A stretch of DNA of 64,000 bases from assembly GCF_002217755.1 (NCBI RefSeq), contig NZ_BCFL01000017.1, positions 586,442 through 650,441 on the forward strand. Direction: 5' to 3'. The notes under the pieces are model-generated. The model made no database searches, was not told where the DNA came from, and saw only the letters and a list, made by a program, of their open reading frames with translations. Shown piece by piece: positions 16,191 to 25,600 of this stretch. How positions within the stretch are numbered: position 1 is the stretch's first letter; each line of letters opens with the position of its first letter. The stretch is from Streptomyces hyaluromycini. GTDB lineage: Bacteria; Actinomycetota; Actinomycetes; Streptomycetales; Streptomycetaceae. The position numbers and the translations under genes are program-made.

Positions 16191-19100
16191 GGGCGGAAGT
16201 CGCGGAGCTTTCCCACGCGTTCGCGGTCGCGGCGGAGTTCGGTGCGGACGTGGCGGGTGATCCGGTCGATGATCCGGTGGACCAGGGCGTCCACCTGGAA
16301 CTCGGTGAGGGCACGCGGATCGAAACCGCCGCCCTCGACCGCCGTGTAGCCGGGCGGCGGATCGTCGGCGGACGAGGCGGAGGCGGAGTACCCGGGCGGC
16401 GGCGGGTCGTCGGCGGGCGGGGGCTGCCTGGACGTCTGGGTCCGGGGGGCCACGGCGCGCGCGGTGTGGGTGGTGCTGGTCGCCTTCTTCAGCGAGGTCG
16501 TGGGGTGGTCGACGGGGAGCGCGGTGGTGAGAGCGTCGCGCTGGACCGTGACGCGGCCGAGGGGGGCGACGGGGAGAGGGCTGGTGGCGGAGATCGGGGT
16601 GGTCGGGCGCAGCGGGACGGGCTGAGCGGGCGTGGGCGTGGGGGCGGTGGTGGCCGGCTTGACCGGCAGGGCGGCGGGCGGGGTTGCGGCCCGCTGTACG
16701 AAGAGGGGCAGGGGGGCCGCCGGTCCGGTGGCAGGCGGGACGTTTACCGGGAGGGGCGACTGTGCCCGGCGCTGCACGGCAGCCTGGCGGCCTCCGGGAC
16801 CGGGCGTGGTGGGAGGGGCGGAGGAGGCGGGGGCGACGGTCCGCTGGACGAAGGGGGGAAGGGGCGAAAGCGGTGCAGCCGTCGCCGAAGTGCCCGACGT
16901 GGCGGGGCCGGGAACAGTGGGTGGCGGCGGCGTCGCGGGGCCGGTGGGTGCGGGCTGGGCCGGCTGGGCACGCTCGACCGTCGTCGTGGGCAGGTCCGGT
17001 GCCGAGGCCCGCTGTACCGGCCGGGGCGCTGCGGGCACCGGACGGGAAAAGGCGGCCGGCTGGTCACCCGCGGAACCACTCGACGGACCACCCGAAGAGC
17101 CAATCGCCGAACCAGCCGAAGAACCGCTCGACGAACCGCTCGACGCCGGTTGCCGCTGCACGGACGGCACAGCGGTGCGGCGGCCGGCGGACCCCGCGGC
17201 AGCCGGGCTCGCGGCGGGGCCCGTGAAGGGGGCGCCGAGGCCGAGACGGGGTGCGCGGGGGGTGGTCGTACCGGCACGCTGCACGGTGGCGACAGCGGGA
17301 GCCGGCGCCGGAGCGGGCCGGGCCGCCGCGGCCGGGCCCGCGGACGATGGGGCGGGTCCCCGCTCGCGCGGACCTGGCGGCGGTATCTGCGCATCCGGCA
17401 CTGCAGCGGAGGAGGGCTGCGGGCCCTGCGTCGTCCGCCGCTGTACGGGCACCTCACGGCCACCGCTCCCAACCGCGGGCGAAAGCGGAGCGCCGAGGCC
17501 GGGGCGAGGGGCGTCCGCGGTCGTCGCGGCACGCTGAACGGGAGCCGGCGCGGAGGCGGGCGGGGCCGCCGCCGTCGAGGTACCGGCCACGGCGTCCCGG
17601 CCGGGCTCATTCGGTGGCATCGGCACGGCAGCCGGTACGGCTCCCGTCCCTGCCGGACGGGGCGCTTCCCGTACGGCATCGGTTGCGCCCGCGCCCTCCC
17701 TCGTCGTTCGCTGCACAGACGCCTCGCGGCCACCGTTCGCGGCCGGGGACACCGAGGGTCGCGCGCTCTGCGGGAAGGCCGAGGGGCGTGCGGCAGAGGG
17801 CGTTGCTCCCGCGGTGGGCGAAGCAGCCGTGACGGCCTCGGTGCCGGTGGCACCGGCGGCCGCCGTGCCGGTCCCGGGCGTCGGTGCCGAACTCGCCCCC
17901 GTACGACCGCTTTCCGGCGACGCCGGCGTGTGCCGGGCGGCCGGGCCCGTGACGGCACTGCGCTGCACGGCGGGTGCCCCGGGGCTGGCGGGCGGCTGCT
18001 CCGGGGCCGACGTCTTCTTGCCGGGCGACGCGGTCGGAGAGACCGGGGTACGGCCGCCGCTCACCGTCCGCCGCTGCACAGGGGCCTGCGCCCCGGCGCC
18101 GGGCATGCCGGAAGGCCCGCCGCTGCCCGGGGGAGCGGCGGGCGGGGTGGGCGTGGAAGAGACTGGAGGGGGTGTCGTCGTAGGAGACGCGGAGGCCGTA
18201 CGAGCCGTGGCCCCGGGCGACACGGGTGCCGGGGCCGTACCACCGCCACCGCCACCGCCGGAGGACGCCCCGGCCGGAGCCGGACCTGTCGTGCTGGGCC
18301 GGGCTGTTGCCGGTCCGCCACCGGACGCGGACCGCTGTACGGCGGCAGGTGCCGGCGCCCGTCCGGGGGCAGCGCCCCGAGGAGCGCGCGGAGTCTGGCC
18401 GGAGGAGGTGCCGCCGTCACCGCGCGGGCGCGACCAGCCCCCGCTCACCCGCACCGGATCCCCGCCGCCGGCCGCCTGTTCTACGACCGTGTCCCGCGCC
18501 GTTCCGGCCCCCGCCCGGTCACCCTCGCCCGACGCCGGTACCGCGCCCTCGGCGGCCGTCACCCGCGGCGCCGACGGCAACGTACGCCGCTGCACAGCCG
18601 TCACCGACGTGCTCGCCGGTGCCTTCGTCAGAGCGCTACGGAGCGGCTGGACGGGAGGTGCCGGCGCGACGCGCGGACCGGTGGCCGGAGCCGGAGCGAC
18701 CGGAGTCGGCTGCGGTGCCCACGCCACCGGCACCGCTGCCGAGGAGGCCGAGGAGGCGGTCGTCGGCGTGACCGACCGCTGGACGGCAGGCGTCGCCCGC
18801 TGCCCCTCCCCCTCCGGGACGGTCGACGGAGCCGACGGGAGTGTCGCGCCCGGCGCGCTCTTCCCGTTCCGTGCCGCTCCCGCCGTCGCCCCCGGCGTCC
18901 GCGCGGCCGCACCACCCCCGCGCCGTCCCGCCAAAGGCACCCGCTGCACCGCCGGCGCCACCGAACCAGCCGACCCGGCCGACCCCACAGACCCGGCCGA
19001 CCCCACAGGCCTGGCAGACCCCACGGACCCGGCCGACCCCACAGACCCGGCCGACCCCACAGGCCTGGCAGACCCCACAGACCCGGCCCGTCCCGCAGAC

Positions 19101-19576
19101 CCGGCAGAGACCGCAGAGCCCGCAGAGACCGCCGAACCGCCCCCGACCGCCCGCAACGGCACCACCGGCACCGACGCCCTGCGACCGGCCGTCGGCCCCG
19201 CCTGCCCCGCCGCTCCCGTCGGCCTCGCCAACGGCAGTGCCTGCACGGGGCGTTCGAGGCCGGACACGGCCCCTGCCCCCGCTCCGGGCGTTCCCGCGAG
19301 GCCGCCGCCGGCCAGGCGGGCGCTGGACTCGCCGTCCAGGACGGCGTGCGAGCGCGTGGCCGTGAACGACGGGTTCTGCCAGGTCGGCAACCGGCCGCCG
19401 AACCCGGCGTCCGCGACCGGCCCGCCCGTCCCCAGCGCACGCTGGATCGGCGGCAGCCCGGACCAGGCCGCCGCCACCACGGGACGCGGCACCTCCGCGG
19501 GAGCCTCGGGCGCGTTGCCGGACTCGTCGGCCTCGGGCCCCCGTCCGCGCCCCCGCATCCGATCCCACAGCCCCAC
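16187..19576 (-). CDS. 1129-aa disordered VQR-repeat protein in tape-measure position
   Basis: Very Pro/Ala/Ser/Thr/Gly-rich, mostly disordered protein with 17 (V/I)QR motifs from near residue 44 to about 1015, usually 30-90 residues apart. Near residues 150-210 is a GSVGSA/GSARPV tandem repeat. Near the C-terminus are two PPPGY motifs, then an amphipathic helix (FQVDALVHRIIDRITRHV) and a basic tail. The start GTG at 19576 is three bases after the DUF6760 gene. Gene order (sheath, tube, assembly pair, this gene, hub) is that of a phage tape measure, yet the Pro content rules out the usual helical ruler. A ruler, lumen liner or cargo scaffold are all possible. Confidence 0.7.
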   Translation of the reverse strand: MGLWDRMRGRGRGPEADESGNAPEAPAEVPRPVVAAAWSGLPPIQRALGTGGPVADAGFGGRLPTWQNPSFTATRSHAVLDGESSARLAGGGLAGTPGAGAGAVSGLERPVQALPLARPTGAAGQAGPTAGRRASVPVVPLRAVGGGSAVSAGSAVSAGSAGRAGSVGSARPVGSAGSVGSAGSVGSARPVGSAGSVGSAGSAGSVAPAVQRVPLAGRRGGGAAARTPGATAGAARNGKSAPGATLPSAPSTVPEGEGQRATPAVQRSVTPTTASSASSAAVPVAWAPQPTPVAPAPATGPRVAPAPPVQPLRSALTKAPASTSVTAVQRRTLPSAPRVTAAEGAVPASGEGDRAGAGTARDTVVEQAAGGGDPVRVSGGWSRPRGDGGTSSGQTPRAPRGAAPGRAPAPAAVQRSASGGGPATARPSTTGPAPAGASSGGGGGGGTAPAPVSPGATARTASASPTTTPPPVSSTPTPPAAPPGSGGPSGMPGAGAQAPVQRRTVSGGRTPVSPTASPGKKTSAPEQPPASPGAPAVQRSAVTGPAARHTPASPESGRTGASSAPTPGTGTAAAGATGTEAVTAASPTAGATPSAARPSAFPQSARPSVSPAANGGREASVQRTTREGAGATDAVREAPRPAGTGAVPAAVPMPPNEPGRDAVAGTSTAAAPPASAPAPVQRAATTADAPRPGLGAPLSPAVGSGGREVPVQRRTTQGPQPSSAAVPDAQIPPPGPRERGPAPSSAGPAAAARPAPAPAPAVATVQRAGTTTPRAPRLGLGAPFTGPAASPAAAGSAGRRTAVPSVQRQPASSGSSSGSSAGSAIGSSGGPSSGSAGDQPAAFSRPVPAAPRPVQRASAPDLPTTTVERAQPAQPAPTGPATPPPPTVPGPATSGTSATAAPLSPLPPFVQRTVAPASSAPPTTPGPGGRQAAVQRRAQSPLPVNVPPATGPAAPLPLFVQRAATPPAALPVKPATTAPTPTPAQPVPLRPTTPISATSPLPVAPLGRVTVQRDALTTALPVDHPTTSLKKATSTTHTARAVAPRTQTSRQPPPADDPPPPGYSASASSADDPPPGYTAVEGGGFDPRALTEFQVDALVHRIIDRITRHVRTELRRDRERVGKLRDFRP
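18955..19135. repeat. Degenerate 18-bp repeat array in VQR-protein gene
   Basis: About ten imperfect copies of short Gly-Ser-Val/Ala-coding units on the minus strand (GSVGSA, GSARPV, GSAGSA). The array is in frame and collapses to one amino-acid pattern, so length changes by slippage are likely between strains. Confidence 0.75.
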
Positions 19577-19579
19577 CCG

Positions 19580-19750
19580 TCAGCCCTCCGCCCCGGCGGA
19601 GGCCGCCGCCCTGGTCACCAGGGACGCGATCTCAGCCGTGTAGCGGCGGCGGTCGGCGTGCTCCAGGTCCAGGATGTCCTCCAGGTTCCAGTGGAAGTGG
19701 TAGGCGACGTACGCGATCTCCTCGTGCAGCCGGTCGGTCGCGTACGTCAC
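19580..19750 (-). CDS. Small eCIS protein, DUF6760-like
   Basis: 56 residues beginning TYATDRLHEEIAYVAYHFHW and continuing with LEDILDLEHADRRRY, which fits the small DUF6760 family found in such clusters. The start GTG overlaps the preceding stop (GTGA, 19747-19750), and the next gene begins three bases after its stop. In tailed phages the same slot holds the second half of the tail-assembly chaperone pair, often made by ribosomal frameshift; a run of five G residues sits just before this overlap. Likely an assembly chaperone for the tape-measure-position protein. Confidence 0.8.
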   Translation of the reverse strand: MTYATDRLHEEIAYVAYHFHWNLEDILDLEHADRRRYTAEIASLVTRAAASAGAEG

Positions 19751-20217
19751 GATTCCCCCAGGCGGCTCCCGCCGAGTTCCACTTCGAAGGGCTCGGAGCA
19801 GTGCGGGCAGTTGACCGCGGCCCGGGTGTGGCCCTCCGCGTTGATCTGGCGGTAGAAGTCCTGCAGGAACGCCAGGTCGGAGGCGAACATGTTCTCCACG
19901 ATCCCGTCGTGGACGAGCGGGAGCGTGCCGAGGCGGGTGATGACCCGGCCGAGGAGCACCACCGACAGGAACGCGGGGTTCTCCTGGACGCGGACGTCCC
20001 GGAGCGGGATCAGCTCGTCCCGCGCCGTCGACAGGCGCATCACGCCGTCGCGGTGGACGGTGCCCTGCTCGTCGACGTACCCGCGCGGAAGCTGGAACGG
20101 GAACTCCGTGCGCAGCACCTCGACGGGCGCCTGCGGTTGCTGAGGGGCCTGGGGCGCCGGCTCCTCCGGTGCGAGCGGCGCGCCCACGCCCCCGGCCCTG
20201 ACAGCCGAACGCCTCAT
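19747..20217 (-). CDS. eCIS tail-assembly-chaperone-like protein with CxxC motif
   Basis: 156 residues. After a Pro/Gln-rich start (EEPAPQAPQQPQAPVEV) comes a compact domain with FPFQLPRGYVDEQGTVHRDG and LSVVLLGRVITRLG, ending in AAVNCPHCSEPFEVELGG with a CPHC pair. The ATG at 20217 overlaps the tube stop by one base (TAATG); upstream in-frame residues are antisense to the tube gene. Position directly after the tube matches phage tail assembly chaperones. I do not recognise a named family with certainty. Confidence 0.75.
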   Translation of the reverse strand: MRRSAVRAGGVGAPLAPEEPAPQAPQQPQAPVEVLRTEFPFQLPRGYVDEQGTVHRDGVMRLSTARDELIPLRDVRVQENPAFLSVVLLGRVITRLGTLPLVHDGIVENMFASDLAFLQDFYRQINAEGHTRAAVNCPHCSEPFEVELGGSRLGES

Positions 20218-20660
20218 TACTCGATGACCAGTTCTTCGAACGTGATGGTCACCGTCTCGGTCAGCGCGGACGCCTCGCCGGCCTTCACCGTGCTGGTGTC
20301 GATCTTGCTGCACCAGGCGTTGCGCAGGTTGTAGCGCTTCACCGGGTTGTTCTCGAAGTCCATCATGATGATGGAGGCGTTCTTGCGGGCCGTGGTCATC
20401 TGGCCGTTGATCGACTCGTTGATCCACTGGGTGAACGACGAGGACTGGGTCATACCGCGGACGACCGTGCAGGTGCCGTTCTTCTTCACGCCCGGCAGGT
20501 TGCGGACGTGGTTCTTCCCGTCCGGCGTGTTCTGCTGGTAGGTGATGACGTCCTGCTCCATCGTCATGCCGCTGACCTCGGCGAGGTACTCGACCATCAC
20601 GCCGTCGATCTGCAGGCCGAAATTGTGCGATGTGAGGGCGTCACCCGGCTGGAGTGTCAT
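20217..20660 (-). CDS. eCIS major inner tube protein, gp19/Hcp-like (Afp1 position)
   Basis: 147-residue tube protein with the family N-terminus ALTSHNFGLQIDGVMVEYLA, EVSGMTMEQDVITYQQNTPD, and the loop GVKKNGTCTVVRGMTQSSSF. It stacks as hexameric rings to make the needle propelled on contraction. It follows the sheath gene by 61 bases, the usual eCIS order, and is translationally coupled to the next gene. Confidence 0.95.
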   Translation of the reverse strand: MTLQPGDALTSHNFGLQIDGVMVEYLAEVSGMTMEQDVITYQQNTPDGKNHVRNLPGVKKNGTCTVVRGMTQSSSFTQWINESINGQMTTARKNASIIMMDFENNPVKRYNLRNAWCSKIDTSTVKAGEASALTETVTITFEELVIE

Positions 20661-20721
20661 GTGTTACTGCCCGTTCTTCTCAAGATTCCTGGGAAACAAG
20701 GGGGTGGGGACCCGGGGTCCG

Positions 20722-22305
20722 CTACTCCTGGAGCTCGCCGCTGCCGCTGCTGAACTGGGCCAGCCGGAAGATCACGAACTCGGCGGGCTTGACCGGGGCG
20801 ATGCCGATCTCGCAGATCACGCGGCCGACGTCGACCGACTCCGGCGGGTTGGTCTCCTCGTCGCACTTGACGTAGTACGCCTCCTCGGGCCGCTGCCCGA
20901 ACAGGGCGCCGCTGCGCCACTCGTTGACCAGGAAGGCGGAGATGTTGCGCCGGATACGGGCCCAGAGGTTGTGGTCGTTGGGCTCGAAGACCACCCACTG
21001 GGTGCCGATCAGGATCGACTCCTCCAGGTAGTTGAAGTACCGGCGGATGTTGAGGTAGCGCCAGGCCGGGTCGGAGGAGAGGGTGCGGGCGCCCCAGATG
21101 CGGATGCCGCGGCCGGGGAAGGCGCGGATGCAGTTCACGCCGATCGGGTTGAGCAGGTCCTGCTCGCCGCGGGTGATCTGGAGCTCCAGGTCGACCGCGC
21201 CGCGGATGACCTCGTTCGCCGGGGCCTTGTGGACGCCGCGCTCGGCGTCGTTGCGGGCCCAGACGCCGGCCACGTGGCCGGACGGCGGGATCAGCCGGGA
21301 CTGGCCGGAGGACGGGTCGAAGGTCTTGATCCAGGGGTAGTACAGGGCCGCGTACTTGGAGTCGTAGCCGGCCGTCTCCTGGCGCCAGACCCGGATCTGG
21401 CGGGCGTTGAGGCCGGGCGGCGGGTCGATGACCGCGACCCGGTCGCCCATCAGCTCGCAGTGCGCGATCAGGCCGAGCTGGACGGCCTTGACCTGCTCCA
21501 GGTCGATCGCGCCGCGCTGGTAGGCGGCCATCAGGTCGGGGACGGCCACCATGGACACCTCGTCGACGGCCTCCAGGCCGCCGAAACCGGTGCGGTCGGC
21601 CGAGTCGCCGAGGTACTCGGCGGGGCCGGGGTGGGAGCCGGCGTCCGCGACGGGGGGCGCGGACGCCGGCGTCTGGGCGGGGGCCGCGAGGGCCACCGTC
21701 TGGTTCTCCGGACGGGCCAGCTGCGCGGCGGGCGCGGCCTCGGTCACGGTGATGAGCCTGGAGCGCTCCTTGACCTGCGTGACGACGTAGTTGCGGCCGC
21801 CCTTCTTCGCGGTCACGTCGAAGGTCTCGGCGGTCTTGCCGCCGTCCTTGACGACCAGCTTGAAGCGTTCGGCGGGGCCCTCGCCGTCCGGGTCGGCGAC
21901 CTCGACGCTCAGGTCGCCGGAGGCGATGGCGCTGACGCTGAAGGTGCCGAGCGGCCTGGCCTCGCCGGGCGGCAGCGCGGCCGGGGCGGCGGAACCCCGC
22001 AGGGCGGCGGGGGACTTGGCCTCGCCCCCGGCGCCCTCGTCGGTGCCGCCGACGCGGACGACGTACGCCGCCGAGCCGCCGTTGTTGAAGAAGCCGTAGA
22101 CGGAGTGCGCGAGGTAGTACCCGTCGGTGAACTCACCGAAGGACGCGACGTACTGCGTCCAGTTGGTCACGAGTGTCGGCTCGTTCAGCGGACCGGTCGG
22201 GGCCAGGCCCACGAAGGCCGCCACCGACGTGCCCACCCCCTCGATGGGGCGCGAGCCGCTGGCCACCTCCTCGACGTAGACGCCGGGCGACAGGTAGGAC
22301 GGCAT
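20722..22305 (-). CDS. eCIS contractile sheath protein
   Basis: 527-residue sheath subunit. The N-terminus PSYLSPGVYVEEVASGSRPI is the sheath hallmark, followed by GVGTSVAAFVGLAPTGPLNE; the conserved C-terminal domain has FPGRGIRIWGARTLSSDPAW, YLNIRRYFNYLEESIL and a domain ending in FVIFRLAQFSS that donates the inter-subunit strand. The middle (about 130-270) is a variable insertion rich in Ala/Pro. ATG 22305 has GAGGAGAG upstream. It is the first gene of the structural operon; only one sheath gene is present, unlike the three of Afp/PVC. Confidence 0.97.
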   Translation of the reverse strand: MPSYLSPGVYVEEVASGSRPIEGVGTSVAAFVGLAPTGPLNEPTLVTNWTQYVASFGEFTDGYYLAHSVYGFFNNGGSAAYVVRVGGTDEGAGGEAKSPAALRGSAAPAALPPGEARPLGTFSVSAIASGDLSVEVADPDGEGPAERFKLVVKDGGKTAETFDVTAKKGGRNYVVTQVKERSRLITVTEAAPAAQLARPENQTVALAAPAQTPASAPPVADAGSHPGPAEYLGDSADRTGFGGLEAVDEVSMVAVPDLMAAYQRGAIDLEQVKAVQLGLIAHCELMGDRVAVIDPPPGLNARQIRVWRQETAGYDSKYAALYYPWIKTFDPSSGQSRLIPPSGHVAGVWARNDAERGVHKAPANEVIRGAVDLELQITRGEQDLLNPIGVNCIRAFPGRGIRIWGARTLSSDPAWRYLNIRRYFNYLEESILIGTQWVVFEPNDHNLWARIRRNISAFLVNEWRSGALFGQRPEEAYYVKCDEETNPPESVDVGRVICEIGIAPVKPAEFVIFRLAQFSSGSGELQE

Positions 22306-22638
22306 GCTCTGCTCTCCTCGGGGTACGAGACAGGAACGCTTCCCACCCTCGCGCGCGAGCGTGTCCGCCGAAACGGCCGCCGGTGCCCGGGCCCGGGCAC
22401 ATCTGTTGCCCCCAAGGGCAGCCCTGAGGGCAGCCGGTCGCCGTACGTCGCTGGTCACCGGGGAGAGAGCACCTCAACTCCCGTTCGTTAACCGGTCCGT
22501 TCAGCGGCTGTCGTCTTGTGGACCCGTCCTGGTCACGCGTTATCCTGCGCGGCCAGGCGGGCTGCGTCCCGTCACGGGCGCCCGCACGCGCCACCAGGAC
22601 GACGCGGACGGGGCCCCTCGGCTCCCGCCGGGACGGGA
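22306..22638. promoter_or_regulatory. Divergent promoter region between sheath and giant-protein genes
   Basis: 333 bases with no convincing gene, expected to hold promoters for the leftward structural operon and the rightward cargo unit. A candidate rightward promoter is TTGTGG (22516-22521), 18 bases, TTATCC (22540-22545). An AT-richer patch TTCGTTAACCGGTCCGTTCA (22482-22501 approx.) may be an activator site for the linked LAL or response regulator. Both assignments are pattern guesses. Confidence 0.4.
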
Positions 22639-22647
22639 GTGCGCGGG

Positions 22648-25600
22648 ATGCGGTGGACACGGAAGCCGGTGCCGGGCGACGGCGGGGCGAGCGGAGCCGG
22701 GGTGAAGCACACCGGCCAGGGCGGCGGCGACGGCTTCTCCCGGCGGCAGCCGTCGCTGTCGGGCGTGCGGGGCGGGCTCCCGGCCGCCGTCGAGATGCAG
22801 AACCTGCAGAGCACGGCGGGGAACGCCGCCGTGGCCGGCCTGGTCGAAGGCGGCAGGCCGCCCGTCCCGACCCGCACTCCGCCGCCCGTGCCCGCCGAGG
22901 CCGGGCAGCAGGGGCCGCTCACGCTTCCCCCGTACCTGAGGTCGATGACCTCGGCGGGCCTGTCCACCGCCTCCCGGCTGACCGGCCACCCGTTCGTCGC
23001 CGCCGAGGTGACCCGGGTCACCGGGCAGGACGGCGCCGAAGTGGAGGAGATCCAGCAGGAGCTGGCGGGACGGCCGGAGACCTTCTACGGCCGCGGACGG
23101 GCCTTCGCGGTGCGCGGGGCGAACGGGGCGTCGTACGACGTCACCGTCGCCATCAGGGCGCGGGACGAGGAGGACGCGGCCGCGCTGTCGTTCGCGGACA
23201 GCGCCCAGGGCGAGGACGCCGACACCAAGGTCGACCATCTGCACAACTCGGCGGGCACGGTGGCCGCCGACACGGTCCGCGCCCGTCAGTGGGGCACCAG
23301 CGCCTCCGGAACCGTCCTGGTCCCGACGCCCACGCCCGGTGTCCTGGGCGGCGCGCAGCTCGCCGCCGGGGCCGCCCTGACCTCCACCCAGGACACGCAC
23401 TCCAACCGCACCGTGTCCGAGCCCCGGACCTTCCGCAGCGGCGGCGGCACGGTCACGGCACCGCGCCGGGTGAGCTTCGTCGTGCGGATCAAACAGCACA
23501 GCGCACGGGGCCGGCATGTCGCGAGCGGCGACGGCAGCCTCGTGATGCGCGTCCCGCACGAGCACCTGGTGCCGCACGGCACCGCACGGCCGGTCCCCGG
23601 GCCGGAGCTGAGCGAGGAGCAGGCGACCTCCGTGCGGCAGGCCGTGTCCATGGCGGCGCTGGCCGTGGAGGACCCCGGCGGCCCGCACGGCGGCGGAGGC
23701 GGTCTGTTCGACACGGTCGCCTCCGTGCTCGCGCCGTCGGTGACCGCGCCCGGCGCGCCCGGCCGGGCCCGGCTGTTCCGGGCCACCTCCGGCACGACCG
23801 TGCTGCAGGACCTGCCCCGGCTCCTCGCGGGCTGGGTGCCCGGCGAGGACCTGCCGGCCAAGGACGGCAGTGCCGCGAGCGCGTACCGGATGCGCGCCGA
23901 CATCGTGTCCCTGACCCCCGGCTGGGGTGCGGGGCAGACCCAGCTGCGCACCCACCAGCAGAGCGCGCACGGCGCGGGCCGCACCGGCTCGAAGGGCGCG
24001 AGCGCGCTGTTCGGGGCCGGTCCCGCGGTCGCCGTCGGCGCCCCGGGGGCACCACCGGTGGCCCGGTTCCAGGGCATGGGTTCCGTCGCTCTGAAGAACG
24101 CCCGGTTCTCGTCGTCCGACCAGACCGTGGCCACCCGGAAGGGCGCCGAGATCCGCGGTGACAAGGTGCTCTACCTCGGCCGGGTCCGGCTGACCGTGCA
24201 GGGCCTGGGGCCCGCGTCCCCCGCGCAGCGGCTGCACCCCGGGCTGCGCACGGCCGAGCACACCCTGGAGAGCTGGGTCAGCCTGAACGCCCGGGAGGCC
24301 CGGCACATCGGGCTGCCGCTGCCGGAGGGCACGCAGGCCGACCCCCTTCACCGCAAGCCCACCGAGACCGCGCCCGACGGAACCGAGCGCGAGGCCGAAC
24401 GCCACCTGCCGTTCGGTGCCGTCGGCAACAGCGTCTCCCTCACCCACCTGGACGTGCGCCCCCTCGTCGAGGCGCTGGAGCGGCTGTTCGCGTCGCAGCC
24501 CGAACTGGCGGGCTACCTCCCGGACTTCGGCACCGGCGACCGGTCGCGGGGGAAGATCCCGGACCCGGAGGAGGCCGAGGCGCGCATGCGCAACTACCGC
24601 GAGCTGGTCACCGTGCTCTCGGAGACCAACCTGCGGGCGAAGAAGAACCAGCTCCTGGGCGCCGGCGTCCCGGTGCGGCTGCGCCGGAAGTCCACGCTGC
24701 ACTCCCACGACGTGCAGGTCCGGGTGCGCGGGCGGATCGGCGAGCTCACCTATCTCGGCGACACCGACAACTGGCTGGTACGCAGCAGTTCGGGCGTCGC
24801 CTCCGGCGGGCAGACCGGCCGCTCCACCGCCCGCAGGGCCGGCGCGCAGGGCAGCGTCAACGTAACCCCGCTGCCGGGCGCGCTGTCCTTCGGCGTCACC
24901 GCCAACGCCGCGGTGGAGAGCGCGCGCCGCGTCCAGGGCGGGCCCGCGGTCCGGGGCGACTCGCTCAACAGCGGTGACGTGACGACGAGTACGTTCGGTA
25001 CCCGGCTGATGCTCGACGCCAAGGTCACCATGACCACGCGGGAGCGCACCCTGAAACGCTCCCTCACCCCCGGCAGCCCTGGCCGCGAGCAGCCCGAGGC
25101 CCGGGCCGTCGCCTCGCTGGGCGACCTCGACGCCGCCGTACCGCAGCACTTCGACGGGAGCGCGGAGGGGCAGGACGTGGAGCTGAGCACGCCCGCCGCG
25201 CTCACCGTGGGCGCCGACGAGCACCGCAGGACGGCCGCCCGGCGGTCCAGGCCCGCCAGGTTCCACCTCGCCTCCGGGGCCACCGGTATCCACGACCTGC
25301 TCACCCGGCCGCCCGGTGCGGACACCGAACGGCAGGTACGGGACTGGGACTTCGTGGAGACCGTCGGCGACGGCGAACAGTTGCGGCAGCTGGCCTTCCG
25401 GCTGCTCGCCCTGGCCGCGCGCAAGGGCGACCGGGACAAGCCGGGCGACACCGCCTACCAGGCGGAGGGCCTCGCCCCGCGCCTGGCGCTGGAGGAGCGG
25501 CTCGGCCCGGAGGCCGTCACCGCGGCCCTGCGGCAGGCGACCCGCACCGGCTGGGTGGTCGGCGACCTGCGCCACGCCCGGCGCGCGGCCGCGCTGAACG

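Noticed and set aside
18955-19135. Repeat array considered as CRISPR or origin iterons
   Set aside because: Imperfect codon-phased units inside a gene; no unique spacers and no replication gene nearby.
16250-19855. 1200-codon plus-strand frame opposite the VQR protein
   Set aside because: Arg/Gly-rich product with no motif; it is the antisense of a G/C-rich repetitive gene. The minus frame has correct operon spacing and a conserved C-terminal helix.
22306-22638. A small gene or riboswitch in the sheath/giant-protein gap
   Set aside because: No frame with ribosome site and sensible composition, and no recognisable riboswitch core.
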